Origin: Mariniblastus sp.
GTDB taxonomy: Bacteria > Planctomycetota > Planctomycetia > Pirellulales > Pirellulaceae
Direction: 5' to 3'
Length of the DNA stretch: 44,961 nt
NCBI GenBank assembly: GCA_011523945.1
Contig: WTFU01000002.1
Location: 1 to 44,961 of the forward strand
Shown: positions 1 to 8,133 of the stretch, piece after piece
Layout: the number at the start of each line of letters is the position of its first letter
Numbering within the stretch: position 1 is the stretch's first letter
Notes under the pieces: generated by a model
What the model saw: the letters and a program-made list of their open reading frames with translations, nothing else
What the model was told of the DNA's origin: nothing
Database searches by the model: none
Program-made: the position numbers and the translations under genes

Positions 1-438
1 TTCGTAGAAAGAGCCAAAATCGGGCAAATCTATGAATTAACTGTTAATCGAAATGGAAGCCTTCAAATCCTAGACTGTGTTCCTCAATCACAACCCGACG
101 GTCCGGATGAGGACGCTGGGAAACTAAAGAACACAAGTCTCTCAAACCGAACTTCCTCAGGAAGATTGGGAATTCGAGTCGGTGATTTCGATGCAACCGT
201 TGCCAGAAAAATGGGAATTGATGCGACAGAAGGTGTCCTGATTCTAGCCATTCAACCAGGCGGAGAGGCACACCGTGCTGGTCTCGTACCCGGCATGATC
301 TTGACTGAGGTCAATCACAAAAAGATCGAATCGCTAAGTCAATTCAATCAATTGATGAGCGAACTCAATCTAGATGAAAGCTTGCTTTTCTTGACGGTGA
401 GTCAAAATGGATCACGATTCGTTGTGATTGACAGTTAG
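1..438 (+). CDS. HtrA/Deg-like serine protease, C-terminal PDZ part (5' truncated)
   Basis: The frame is open from the first base to a TAG stop, giving 145 residues of a larger protein. A complete PDZ domain fills about residues 55-145. It has a carboxylate-binding loop of the LGIRV type, a hydrophobic core around GVLILAIQPGGEAHRAGL, and the usual PGMILTEVNHKKIES strand-turn. The preceding 20 or so residues look like the last strand of another PDZ domain. Two tandem C-terminal PDZ domains are typical of DegP/DegQ periplasmic proteases that degrade or refold misfolded envelope proteins. The protease domain lies outside the window, so the catalytic triad cannot be checked. Another PDZ protein, such as a site-2 or C-terminal processing protease, is possible. 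A strong terminator follows. Confidence 0.6.
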   Translation, partial: FVERAKIGQIYELTVNRNGSLQILDCVPQSQPDGPDEDAGKLKNTSLSNRTSSGRLGIRVGDFDATVARKMGIDATEGVLILAIQPGGEAHRAGLVPGMILTEVNHKKIESLSQFNQLMSELNLDESLLFLTVSQNGSRFVVIDS

Positions 439-458
439 TCACTTGATTTTTCTCTGCT

Positions 459-487
459 GGCTCCCATATTTGGGAGCCTTTTTTTTT
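459..487 (+). terminator. Intrinsic terminator after the PDZ protease gene
   Basis: An 8-bp perfect inverted repeat (GGCTCCCA / TGGGAGCC) with a 4-nt loop is followed directly by nine T. It begins 20 nt after the stop codon. Confidence 0.9.
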
Positions 488-713
488 GCGCAAAATCTAA
501 TCATTAAAGCATTGCCTCTGACCGTTCCCTCAAAGTAGATACTGCCAATCTCCAAGCTGAATCCCCCATTTGCTGGGAGTCGGGAGCGTTTCAAAAGCCG
601 TCTCTCACCAGTGGTCCCGCTATTGTGCCTCCCGACTTTAAACGGCACATCGACTCCGATAAACTCATTCTCAAAACCGACTTTTTTTCACCTAGTTTCT
701 TAATTAGATTTAC

Positions 714-719
714 TATAAT
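714..719 (+). promoter_or_regulatory. Candidate -10 element (TATAAT) for the SnoaL-like gene
   Basis: A perfect TATAAT lies in an AT-rich stretch 57 nt before the chosen ATG at 776. No convincing TTGACA-like -35 box sits 16-18 nt upstream, so this is only a weak promoter call. The rest of 439-775 holds the terminator at 459-487 and otherwise nothing I recognise. Confidence 0.35.
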
Positions 720-775
720 TCAATCAATTAACAACGAACTTGGTTAACCTGAAACCACCTACTGAAAGCCCTCTT

Positions 776-1684
776 ATGAAATTCACTCAATTCATCATCG
801 GCCTCCTATTGATCGGATTGATCGCGGGGACGCCCCTTGCTCCTCGAAGGCTGTGCGCTGAGGAAACGCGCGCCCCAATGAAAGTCAACGAAGCTGAAAT
901 TCGTGAATGTGCAAAAGTTTTTGCCAACGCATTTAACGCGGGTAACGCCAAAGCGATCGCTGCTCAATGGACAAAGGATGGTGACTACACCAACGAAGCA
1001 GGGATTGAGTTCAATGGACGCGAAGCGATCGAGAAGGAATACGAAAATTTCTTCAAGCAGTTTCCCGGCGTCAAAATCAAGATCGATATTGATGAAATTA
1101 AGATGCTTTCGGAAACAAGCGCGATTGAAGAAGGCACCGCTACTCTCGGTGAACTCGCTCCCGTCGAATGCCATTACGTTTTGATTCATGTAAAAAAGAA
1201 CGGCAAATGGCTGATCGCCTCGGCACGTGATATGCGAATTGAAGCAAAATCAAATTTCGAACGTTTCGGCGAACTTGAAAAGCTGATTGGTACGTGGAGC
1301 CACGAAACCGATGCAGGAAAAATTGAAACAACCTATCGCTGGATTGCCAATAAAAAGTTTATCGAAAGAGACTTTTCAGTTTCGATTGACGGAAAAACAA
1401 CGTTGTCAGGTACTCAGATCATCGGTTGGGAGCCGTCCAGCCAACAAATCACGTCGTGGTTATTTGACTCTACAGGCGGCAATGGAGTAGCTACATGGTC
1501 TCCCACCGCCAATGGATGGATGATTCAATCCAGTGGCGTCACCGAAGACGGCACCGTAACGGCAGCAACCAATTATTGGAATTTCCTGGACGACGATACA
1601 ATTACGTGGAAGTCAACCAATCGAATCATGGGAAATGAACCGCTTGCGGAAACCGCCGAATTAACCCTCAAGCGAATCAAATAA
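776..1684 (+). CDS. Secreted SnoaL/DUF4440-like protein (SgcJ/EcaC family type)
   Basis: I chose the ATG at 776 over an upstream in-frame TTG at 740 because it starts a clean signal peptide of about 28 residues (MKFTQFIIGLLLIGLIAG, then a cleavage-like region before AEE). The mature protein of 302 total residues has two parts. Residues about 35-145 look like an NTF2-fold SnoaL/DUF4440 domain, with the typical pattern VFANAFNAGNAKAIAAQWTKDGDY and FNGREAIEKEYENFF. Residues about 155-300 form a beta-rich second half beginning LEKLIGTWSH, as in DUF1579-like proteins. This two-part layout is common in planctomycete proteins annotated 'SgcJ/EcaC family oxidoreductase', but no enzyme activity can be read from the sequence. 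It may bind a small ligand in the periplasm. Confidence 0.7.
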   Translation: MKFTQFIIGLLLIGLIAGTPLAPRRLCAEETRAPMKVNEAEIRECAKVFANAFNAGNAKAIAAQWTKDGDYTNEAGIEFNGREAIEKEYENFFKQFPGVKIKIDIDEIKMLSETSAIEEGTATLGELAPVECHYVLIHVKKNGKWLIASARDMRIEAKSNFERFGELEKLIGTWSHETDAGKIETTYRWIANKKFIERDFSVSIDGKTTLSGTQIIGWEPSSQQITSWLFDSTGGNGVATWSPTANGWMIQSSGVTEDGTVTAATNYWNFLDDDTITWKSTNRIMGNEPLAETAELTLKRIK

Positions 1685-1739
1685 TTTCCGTCGTCTTAAA
1701 ATAACAACAACTACACACGATTCATGAACTGGAATAAAC

Positions 1740-2162
1740 ATGAGCAAACATATCTTTACACTGACCGCTCTTCTTTCCGCCTTTGCATTTCTACAGCACA
1801 ATGAATGTGTTGCACATGGTTTTGGCGGATACCACAACGCAGCTGTTCGGGCGGCTGCCGTAAACAGGGCTGCGAGAGTCAGTCGTGGCATCAATATTGG
1901 CGTAGCCGCGGCCCCTTACCGACGCTACGGTTACCCACGCTATCCAGCTCCAGTACCCGTCGCGCCGTACTACCCGGCCTACAACCCAAGCGTCCCGTTT
2001 CCAGACATGCCCGGTCCGGGACCAGCCAATTTGGATAAGCTCGTTGGAAAGCCAGCCGCTCCCAATAATTCGCGTGCCAGTTCGCTAGATTCGCTTGACG
2101 CTGCATTAAAGCAAATGAGCCTGCCCTCTGACGCCGGGCTTCCTGCAACTCCCGCTAAGTAA
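1740..2162 (+). CDS. Small secreted Pro/Tyr/Ala-rich hypothetical protein
   Basis: This 140-residue protein begins with a signal peptide (MSKHIFTLTALLSAFAF, cleavage probably near CVAHG). The next 30 residues are Ala/Arg-rich. Residues about 60-95 are rich in Pro, Tyr and Arg (YRRYGYPRYPAP, then VAPYYPAYNPSVPF), and the tail is a low-complexity Ser/Ala/Pro stretch. There are no membrane segments beyond the signal peptide and no catalytic motifs. It starts 55 nt after the preceding gene and is closed by a strong terminator, so it may be co-transcribed with that gene. I do not recognise the family. The composition suggests an envelope-associated or disordered protein. Confidence 0.6.
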   Translation: MSKHIFTLTALLSAFAFLQHNECVAHGFGGYHNAAVRAAAVNRAARVSRGINIGVAAAPYRRYGYPRYPAPVPVAPYYPAYNPSVPFPDMPGPGPANLDKLVGKPAAPNNSRASSLDSLDAALKQMSLPSDAGLPATPAK

Positions 2163-2191
2163 ACGCCTGGCTTATTCGAATAGCTCGATTC

Positions 2192-2221
2192 GAGACCTCA
2201 ACGGTGAGGTCTCTTTTTTTT
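2192..2221 (+). terminator. Intrinsic terminator after the Pro/Tyr-rich gene
   Basis: A 9-bp perfect stem (GAGACCTCA / TGAGGTCTC) with loop ACGG is followed by eight T. It starts 30 nt after the stop codon. Confidence 0.9.
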
Positions 2222-2312
2222 GCGGAACTCTCGCGCTAGCCATTCAGGCGCTGACCGACAAAAGTAGAGAAATCACTTAATCAAAACCGCTCAAGATGAT
2301 TAGATAACTCGG

Positions 2313-3626
2313 CTATTGACCTTGCTCAAGCACTTCCAACCCCTCCGAGAGAGCGTCCACCATCGAGTCGACGTCCGACGCATTCAACACAGTCGAAAGC
2401 GCCGCCGAACATGTATTGATCATCATAAAACCACGCTCATAAAGAAAATTCACAAGGAATTCAATTTGCTTATTTTCTGATGCGTCCGAATACGTCTCTC
2501 TATATCCTGTCGGAGGATCGGATTTTAAGTGAACGCGAAACATCGAACCGGCGCCTGTCACGCAAGCATTCGCTCCCACAGACTCGATTGCCTGCGAAAT
2601 TTTTAAACGTGAATAATCGCCAAGTTGGTTGAGCCGATCTACCGCCTCACGGTCAAACAATTCCATTGCCACCCGACCTGCCGTCATCGTCACGGGATTT
2701 GCCGAGAATGTGCCAGAAAATGGAAACGGCAGTCGATCCCTTGTGGGGTCCAAGACAGACATGAATTCATCTTTCCCAGCCAACCCGCCTACTGGAAAAC
2801 CACCACCAATTATCTTACCCAAGGCTGTTAAATCTGGTTCAACATCGTACCAGTCTTGAGCGCCACCCCAACCCATTCGAAAAGTAATCACTTCATCGAG
2901 CAAGAAAATGCAATCGTGATCAAGTGTCCATTTTCGAATTGCTTCCATATACTCCTGACTTGCGGGGATCAATCCAACGCGATGGGGCAGAGGATCAATT
3001 AACACACAGGCCAATTCGCTTGCATGTCGATCCAATAACTCGAGCGTTTGACTAATATTATTAAATGGAAACACGATAACATCATCCAGCGCCGCCTGGG
3101 GTGTCCCTTCGACCACTGGAACACTTTGCGGCGCTGAAACGTTACCCCAATTCGCTGGATTGGATTTCTGGCTGACTTCAGCATAGTCATAGGTTCCGTG
3201 ATAAGCCCCTTCTGACTTCGCGATTTTAGGGCGTCCCGTAATTGCTCTGGCTGCCTTAATTCCCGCCATCACCGCTTCGGTTCCCGAATTCATGAATCGG
3301 ATTTTCTCAAAGCCCTGGTTTCGATCACAGATATGTTGAGCAAATCGCAGTTCAGCTTCCGTAGCCATTGTAAATGCGGTACCTTGCCGAAGCTGACGAG
3401 TAATCGCGTCAACGATTGCAGGATGGGCGTGACCGTGAATTAAAGAGGCCATGTTGTTGGCAAAATCAACTCGAGTCACACCATCAATGTCAGTGACTCG
3501 GCTTCCCTTGCCAAAATCAACGTAATCCGGATTGGGCCTGCGAAAAATTGTATTCCTACTGATACCGCCGGGGAGTACCTGAAGAGCTTCTTTGTACAAC
3601 GACTGGCTTTTTGTTTGCGGTCTCAT
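2313..3626 (-). CDS. Class III (HemL-like) PLP aminotransferase/aminomutase
   Basis: This 437-residue fold-type I PLP enzyme is closest in pattern to glutamate-1-semialdehyde 2,1-aminomutase. Visible landmarks are PGGISRN near residue 20, MNSGTEAVMAGIKAAR (about 112-127) for phosphate binding, LLDEV with the PLP-ring Asp at 244, the Schiff-base Lys at 271 in LGKIIGGGFPVGG, and GTFSANPVTMTAGR. I use the ATG at 3626; an in-frame TTG at 3638 would add four residues. It lies 52 nt downstream of the KamA-like gene on the same strand, so the two are probably one transcript. That makes a role in an amino acid or beta-amino acid pathway more likely than haem synthesis. A true HemL cannot be excluded without knowing the rest of the genome. 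Confidence 0.8.
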   Translation of the reverse strand: MRPQTKSQSLYKEALQVLPGGISRNTIFRRPNPDYVDFGKGSRVTDIDGVTRVDFANNMASLIHGHAHPAIVDAITRQLRQGTAFTMATEAELRFAQHICDRNQGFEKIRFMNSGTEAVMAGIKAARAITGRPKIAKSEGAYHGTYDYAEVSQKSNPANWGNVSAPQSVPVVEGTPQAALDDVIVFPFNNISQTLELLDRHASELACVLIDPLPHRVGLIPASQEYMEAIRKWTLDHDCIFLLDEVITFRMGWGGAQDWYDVEPDLTALGKIIGGGFPVGGLAGKDEFMSVLDPTRDRLPFPFSGTFSANPVTMTAGRVAMELFDREAVDRLNQLGDYSRLKISQAIESVGANACVTGAGSMFRVHLKSDPPTGYRETYSDASENKQIEFLVNFLYERGFMMINTCSAALSTVLNASDVDSMVDALSEGLEVLEQGQ

Positions 3627-3678
3627 TCTTCTTTTCAATCGAGAAACAACTTAAATCCAAGATCACTCAACTTCACTG

Positions 3679-5091
3679 CTAATAAACCGGCTTCCCTGTG
3701 GCGCTGGCAAACAACCCCGCCTCATCAAAGATAATACGATCTTCGTAATCATTAAACCAAATCGCTTCAGGATTCCGCCCTACAATTGCAATTTTCCCGC
3801 GATCTCTTGCGTCAGCCGCATTTCGATAGAGCTTGAAAATCAAGACACCATTTTCACCATGAGGAACGTCCATGGGTTCACCGGTCACCGCACAGACTTC
3901 TGTCTTGCCTTTATAATGAGTGATCGATAGTCTCGCGTGAGCTTCGATGCCTGAAAGCCCTTTCTGCGATTCATTGAGAATTCTCCAAGCTTCTTCAATC
4001 GATAAGTTAAAGGCGCGATGACCGACAATGTCACGTCCGCAATAAAATCTAGAATTTTCTATTCCATTACGTTTTAGCTCACGCTGCAAAATGCGGAGTG
4101 CCTCCGGATTATCATTGATTCCTTTGATGATGGGCGACTGATTATCAATATTCACCCAGTTACGGCTTTTTAATTGTCTTACCGAACGAAGCGTATTGTC
4201 CAACCATACCAATCCTCCCCCTGGATCAGTAAGATACTGCCCTTCCGAGTCTTTCTTAAGAAACTCATCCGGATGATTAAAATGAACGACAAATCGAAGA
4301 TTGACGCGAGGATAGGCTTCATGAAACCCATCCAACATTTTGAAAAACGCATCATCGAACCGGTCTGGATAAAAGGCCAGCTCTTTGGTTCCAAGGCGAA
4401 TATTCTCAATCCCAGCGTCCGCTAAAGATGCCCACCAGTTGCCAATAATCTTATTGCTAAGGACCATTGGATCGCCACCGGACATCAGGATCTCTCTAAG
4501 CTTCTCGCGACCCGTCTCAGGATGCTTGCCTCCATTCGCTTCCACTTCTTGGTTATGGGCAATAATGTAGCTACAGATTTCATCAACCTTTGCCAATCCC
4601 TTAGGCGCCATCGCTCCATCCGGCCGCGACACATCCTTCTTGGCAATGAGTTCCTCGCGGTAACAAAATCGACAATGAGCCGAGCAGGTTGACGCAACAT
4701 AAATGAGGCCAATCTCATACTTATGTAACAAGCCTTCTACTGGACTGTAATCCATCTGCTTGCCTGGATCTTGTGAACCGGCAAGGTCAAAGGTCTCAGC
4801 AGGACTCGCCTTGATCAACTGTTGAATCGCTGCACTGTTCTTAGCCTGCTCAAAATAGTGCCGAGTAATCTTAACAGGCATGCGAGACTCAATATCTCTT
4901 TCGGTCCCCTTGATTTCTACCAAAGCCGCCAACTCGTCCTCGCTATAGAAGCTCTGCATCTCCGTAGGAACAGATTTATCGATAAACTTCTTTAAACCCG
5001 CTGTAATCTGGCGATCGTACTTCCCCTTCTCGATCGAACTCACAAAAGACTGAGCTTTTTCTGACGCGGTGAAACTGGATATCGTTGACAT
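3679..5091 (-). CDS. KamA-family radical SAM aminomutase (lysine 2,3-aminomutase-like, variant)
   Basis: This 470-residue radical SAM enzyme of the lysine 2,3-aminomutase family carries the cluster motif Cys136-x3-Cys140-x2-Cys143 (TCSAHCRFCYRE) and a SAM-binding SGGDPM at 204-209. Asp327 (in KGINDNPE) and probably Asp354 (in GRDIVG) align by eye with the two Asp residues that hold the substrate side-chain amino group in clostridial KAM. The usual PLP motif PGGGGK is missing; at that position the protein has THYKGKTEV, with Lys396 as the likely PLP lysine. The track of open frame extends upstream to 5247, but that extension does not look like family sequence, so I start at the ATG at 5091. 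It would convert an alpha-amino acid, probably lysine or a similar diamino acid, to its beta isomer. It precedes the HemL-like gene. Confidence 0.8.
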   Translation of the reverse strand: MSTISSFTASEKAQSFVSSIEKGKYDRQITAGLKKFIDKSVPTEMQSFYSEDELAALVEIKGTERDIESRMPVKITRHYFEQAKNSAAIQQLIKASPAETFDLAGSQDPGKQMDYSPVEGLLHKYEIGLIYVASTCSAHCRFCYREELIAKKDVSRPDGAMAPKGLAKVDEICSYIIAHNQEVEANGGKHPETGREKLREILMSGGDPMVLSNKIIGNWWASLADAGIENIRLGTKELAFYPDRFDDAFFKMLDGFHEAYPRVNLRFVVHFNHPDEFLKKDSEGQYLTDPGGGLVWLDNTLRSVRQLKSRNWVNIDNQSPIIKGINDNPEALRILQRELKRNGIENSRFYCGRDIVGHRAFNLSIEEAWRILNESQKGLSGIEAHARLSITHYKGKTEVCAVTGEPMDVPHGENGVLIFKLYRNAADARDRGKIAIVGRNPEAIWFNDYEDRIIFDEAGLFASATGKPVY

Positions 5092-5474
5092 GGCAGGGTT
5101 CCATCGAAATAAGAATTCAAATCTCGGATTAAAAAACTGGAGTGGCCGCACACTAACTCCCGGTTCCGTCATGTTAGCCATCGGCCCGCCACAATCAACC
5201 CGAACCCCTTCTAACCTTCGATTCAATAGGATGCTCGAAATGGTCAATTTCGAAGTCGTTCACAAAATCACTCAAAAGAGCAAGGATTTTGATGCTTTTT
5301 CGAAAAGTGAATTATCCACCACTCCAAAGTATTCTTGAGAACAATCCAAATTGTAGACGTTGTCTTTCGACAAACCGATTATCAACCCGAATTTGCAATC
5401 CCATTTAACTGACTCACCGATGCCAAAAGGGGGCGAGACGATAGCGGCAGCAAAAGTAAGCAGACGAGGATCAT
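5092..5474. other. Intergenic region upstream of the KamA-like gene
   Basis: About 380 nt lie between the zinc-ribbon gene and the aminomutase, both on the minus strand. Short frames here have no recognisable protein pattern. I see no clear terminator or promoter boxes, though the length implies that the aminomutase/aminotransferase pair has its own promoter. Confidence 0.4.
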
Positions 5475-6650
5475 CTAATTTGCCGAATTGAAAATGACGA
5501 CAGCAGTAACAACCGCCGCAACTCCTGCCAGAACGGCCATTAAAATTTTCACCCAACTGTAGGGACGCTGACCTTGAATCTCACCAGTCACCGCGTTTAC
5601 AAAAATCTGATAAGGTTTATTTTTAAACCGATAAGTCATTAGATAGACTGGCAGCAACAAGTGTTTGTAAGTCACGGCATCGTACCGCGATTTGACAGAA
5701 TGAACACGTTGCTTATCTCCACCAATACGCCCACGAACATCAGATAAAATTTCCGCGTCTATCCGCTTCTTTCCATTTTCGAATCCCCGATCCAGCTCAA
5801 TATCATAGGTTCGAGCAAGATAACCGGCGAGATATTGCTGAGTAAAGGGAACGCATTGGGTCAGCGGCCACGGTTCCAAAGCAATGATATAGTGTTCGGG
5901 AAGCCCCTGACTGGCAACAACCAAGACATCATCAAAAAAACGTTGAAATCTCCCTGACGCAGGATACCAACGTGTGCGAGTCTCCGTTCGCTTATTTTTT
6001 CCCGTGCCGACACGAACCGTATAGTTTTCTCCGCGCTCTCCCGAGTAAACGTTAAACGTGAGGGAGTCGAAAGTCCAATAAGGAAGATATACCCCGTTAA
6101 ACTTCCCTTGCGCACCTCGCTTTTTAAAATCCCCCGGCGCAAACCATCTCGATTTCACCCACTCTTTCAGCTTTCCTTGGACGGTGCTACGCTCTACCAT
6201 AAATGGCAATACGCCGTCCACCGGAACTCGTTTTGTCGCAGTGTGCACATTTTCGCGTTGGATCGGTGAGCCGCAGTAGGGACAATCCGTGCTGGTTAAT
6301 GTCCCCGAGAAAACAACGACACCGCTACAAGATTCACAGCGAACTTCACTGCAGCCGGATACCCCTTCCGCTTCATTTGCCTTTGCTTCTTCATCTAACT
6401 CACGAAACTCAACGATCCGCTCGAGCATGGCGTGAAAGTCCTGCTCCACTACCTCGCTGTCGGTAGAAAGCTCAACGTCCTTCTCAAAACCGCAATACGG
6501 GCACTTCAGTTTTTGCTGGCCGATATTGAACTCAAAATCCGCTCCACAGCTTTCGCATGGAAAAATTCGTCCTTTGCCTTCGTCCGTGGTCGCGCCGACA
6601 ACATCGCTGCGACCAAGGACCTCTTGCATTTCAGATTCCGGAGATTCCAT
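5475..6650 (-). CDS. Zinc-ribbon membrane-anchored protein (YdjG-like)
   Basis: This 391-residue protein has two zinc ribbons at the N-terminus: Cys32/35/50/53 (CESCGADF then CPYCGFEK) and Cys105/108/123/126 (CESCSGVV then CPYCGSPI). A central region of about 230 residues of mixed alpha/beta character includes LPYWTFDSLTFNVYSGERGENY. One C-terminal membrane helix spans about residues 368-389 and leaves only a few residues beyond it. This architecture matches proteins often mislabelled 'primosomal protein N-prime-like' or 'TFIIB zinc ribbon', including Bacillus YdjG. It follows the SPFH gene by 134 nt on the same strand, matching the YdjG/YdjI pairing in Bacillus. The N-terminal domains should face the cytoplasm. 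I infer a role in a membrane-stress complex rather than in DNA replication. Confidence 0.7.
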   Translation of the reverse strand: MESPESEMQEVLGRSDVVGATTDEGKGRIFPCESCGADFEFNIGQQKLKCPYCGFEKDVELSTDSEVVEQDFHAMLERIVEFRELDEEAKANEAEGVSGCSEVRCESCSGVVVFSGTLTSTDCPYCGSPIQRENVHTATKRVPVDGVLPFMVERSTVQGKLKEWVKSRWFAPGDFKKRGAQGKFNGVYLPYWTFDSLTFNVYSGERGENYTVRVGTGKNKRTETRTRWYPASGRFQRFFDDVLVVASQGLPEHYIIALEPWPLTQCVPFTQQYLAGYLARTYDIELDRGFENGKKRIDAEILSDVRGRIGGDKQRVHSVKSRYDAVTYKHLLLPVYLMTYRFKNKPYQIFVNAVTGEIQGQRPYSWVKILMAVLAGVAAVVTAVVIFNSAN

Positions 6651-6784
6651 ATCCCTTTCGCTCGCCTTAACTAGCCCCGAAACGAGCTTTTAAGAAGTCA
6701 ATCGTTACCCACAAAACCGTATTTTGGTCACAGCAAACTCGCGTTTACAAATTTCCCGCACAGCGAACTATGCCTCCCGATCCA

Positions 6785-7870
6785 CTAACCAGGCGGTGGG
6801 GGAGGGGGAACAGCACCAAAGTGGCCAGACAGTTGGGGAACTTGTCCCGCCGTCATCCACTGCCCCAGCGACGGTGACCAAACGTTAGTTGTCGCAAGGA
6901 CGCCACCGCTTTGAATCATTTGAATTAGTTGAGCGTCATTGTAAGGGCCTTGCGCCTGACCATTCACCGAGATGTGCCAAGTTGCCTGAGGCGGCGCAGG
7001 AGGCGCTGACAATCCTGGAGATTGGACCATTTGGTTGGCCATCGCAAACCCCATCCCCAACCCCATGCCGTCGGCAGCACCACCGCCAGCGGGATTATCT
7101 GCCGCTGCCATCATTGCATTACCCATCTGGAACTGCTGGAATCGATTCATGTCGCCAATCACCCCCATACTACTGCGGGTATCGATGGCTTTCTCAACTT
7201 CCTCCGGTAAGGAGATATTAACAATGTTAAGCTGAGGGACATCAAGGCCATACTCGTCGTCAACTCGCTCAAGAACCGCCTTGCGGAGTTGCTCCGAGAA
7301 CTCACCATATCGACTTGCCAAATCAAGCGCCGCGACTTTCGACTCACCTAACAAATCTGCCAAAGCGGTGATTAAAATCGATCGCATCAGCTCACTGATT
7401 TCATCAGCTTCAAATGACGAATCCGTGCCAATCAACTCTTTCAACAACGCCTTCGGATCCTCCGCTCGCAGAGAATAAGTTCCAAAAGCACGCAGTCGAA
7501 TCGGACCAAAATCCGGATCACGGAACATTATTGGATTCGGCGTCCCCCATTTTAAATCAGTGATCTGACGCGTGCTAACAAAGTAGACCTCCGAACGGAA
7601 AGGACTATTAAAACCATGCTTCCAACCCATGATCGTACTGAGAATTGGAATATTGTCGGTGGTTAATTTATAGTTACCGGGCTCGAATACATCAGCAATT
7701 TCGCCTCGATGGACAAGAACTGCCATCTGGCCAGGCCGAACAATAAGCTCGGCACCATTCTTAATTTCGTTTTGGTACCGTGGAAAACGCCAAGCAATTG
7801 TGTGCCGCGAATCGTCAATCCATTCAATAATGTCGACGAGTTCATTTCGCAGCTTGTCAAACAAGCCCAT
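6785..7870 (-). CDS. SPFH-domain protein with C-terminal GYF_2 domain (YdjI-like)
   Basis: This 361-residue protein belongs to the COG4260 type ('virion core protein'-like, stomatin/prohibitin superfamily). Residues about 25-250 form the SPFH core (AELIVRPGQMAVLVHRGEI, FEPGNYKLTTDNIPIL, PEEVEKAIDTRSSMG). A Gly/Ala/Met-rich linker follows at about 255-295. Residues about 297-347 form a GYF_2/DUF4339 domain (WHISVNGQAQGPYND with WSPSLGQWMTAGQVP), and the protein ends in a proline run. Bacterial homologues more often end in a zinc ribbon; here GYF_2 takes that place. The start is firm: AGGAG at 7878-7882 lies 7 nt before the ATG. Such proteins form membrane scaffolds with YdjG-like partners, here the next gene downstream. 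No PspA homologue is in the window. Confidence 0.85.
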   Translation of the reverse strand: MGLFDKLRNELVDIIEWIDDSRHTIAWRFPRYQNEIKNGAELIVRPGQMAVLVHRGEIADVFEPGNYKLTTDNIPILSTIMGWKHGFNSPFRSEVYFVSTRQITDLKWGTPNPIMFRDPDFGPIRLRAFGTYSLRAEDPKALLKELIGTDSSFEADEISELMRSILITALADLLGESKVAALDLASRYGEFSEQLRKAVLERVDDEYGLDVPQLNIVNISLPEEVEKAIDTRSSMGVIGDMNRFQQFQMGNAMMAAADNPAGGGAADGMGLGMGFAMANQMVQSPGLSAPPAPPQATWHISVNGQAQGPYNDAQLIQMIQSGGVLATTNVWSPSLGQWMTAGQVPQLSGHFGAVPPPPPPG

Positions 7871-8133
7871 TTAAAGACTCCTGGAAGAAGAGATTTAAAA
7901 GCAAGTCGCAGGCAAATTACCGCGACCGGTCAAGTATAGCACTGCGGTTAAACCCGTCAAATACCGTGAGGAACGCTCTTCGCCGCTTCGGAGACAGGTT
8001 TACTACACCAAACACGAGGTTTTAAGTTACCCGAAATGTTCGCCACGCAAGTTTAACATGCGTACCGGCAGTCTTCTTGATCAGCAACGACGCTAAATCC
8101 CCACTTAGCCGCATCGGAAAATCCGGTAGCCTA

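Noticed and set aside
2313..3626. Reading the aminotransferase simply as HemL of haem synthesis
   Set aside because: The family match is good, but pairing with a KamA-like gene makes that role uncertain, so I kept a general name.
5092..5247. Upstream extension of the KamA-like protein to 522 residues
   Set aside because: The extra 52 residues have no family similarity; the ATG at 5091 gives a normal family length of 470.
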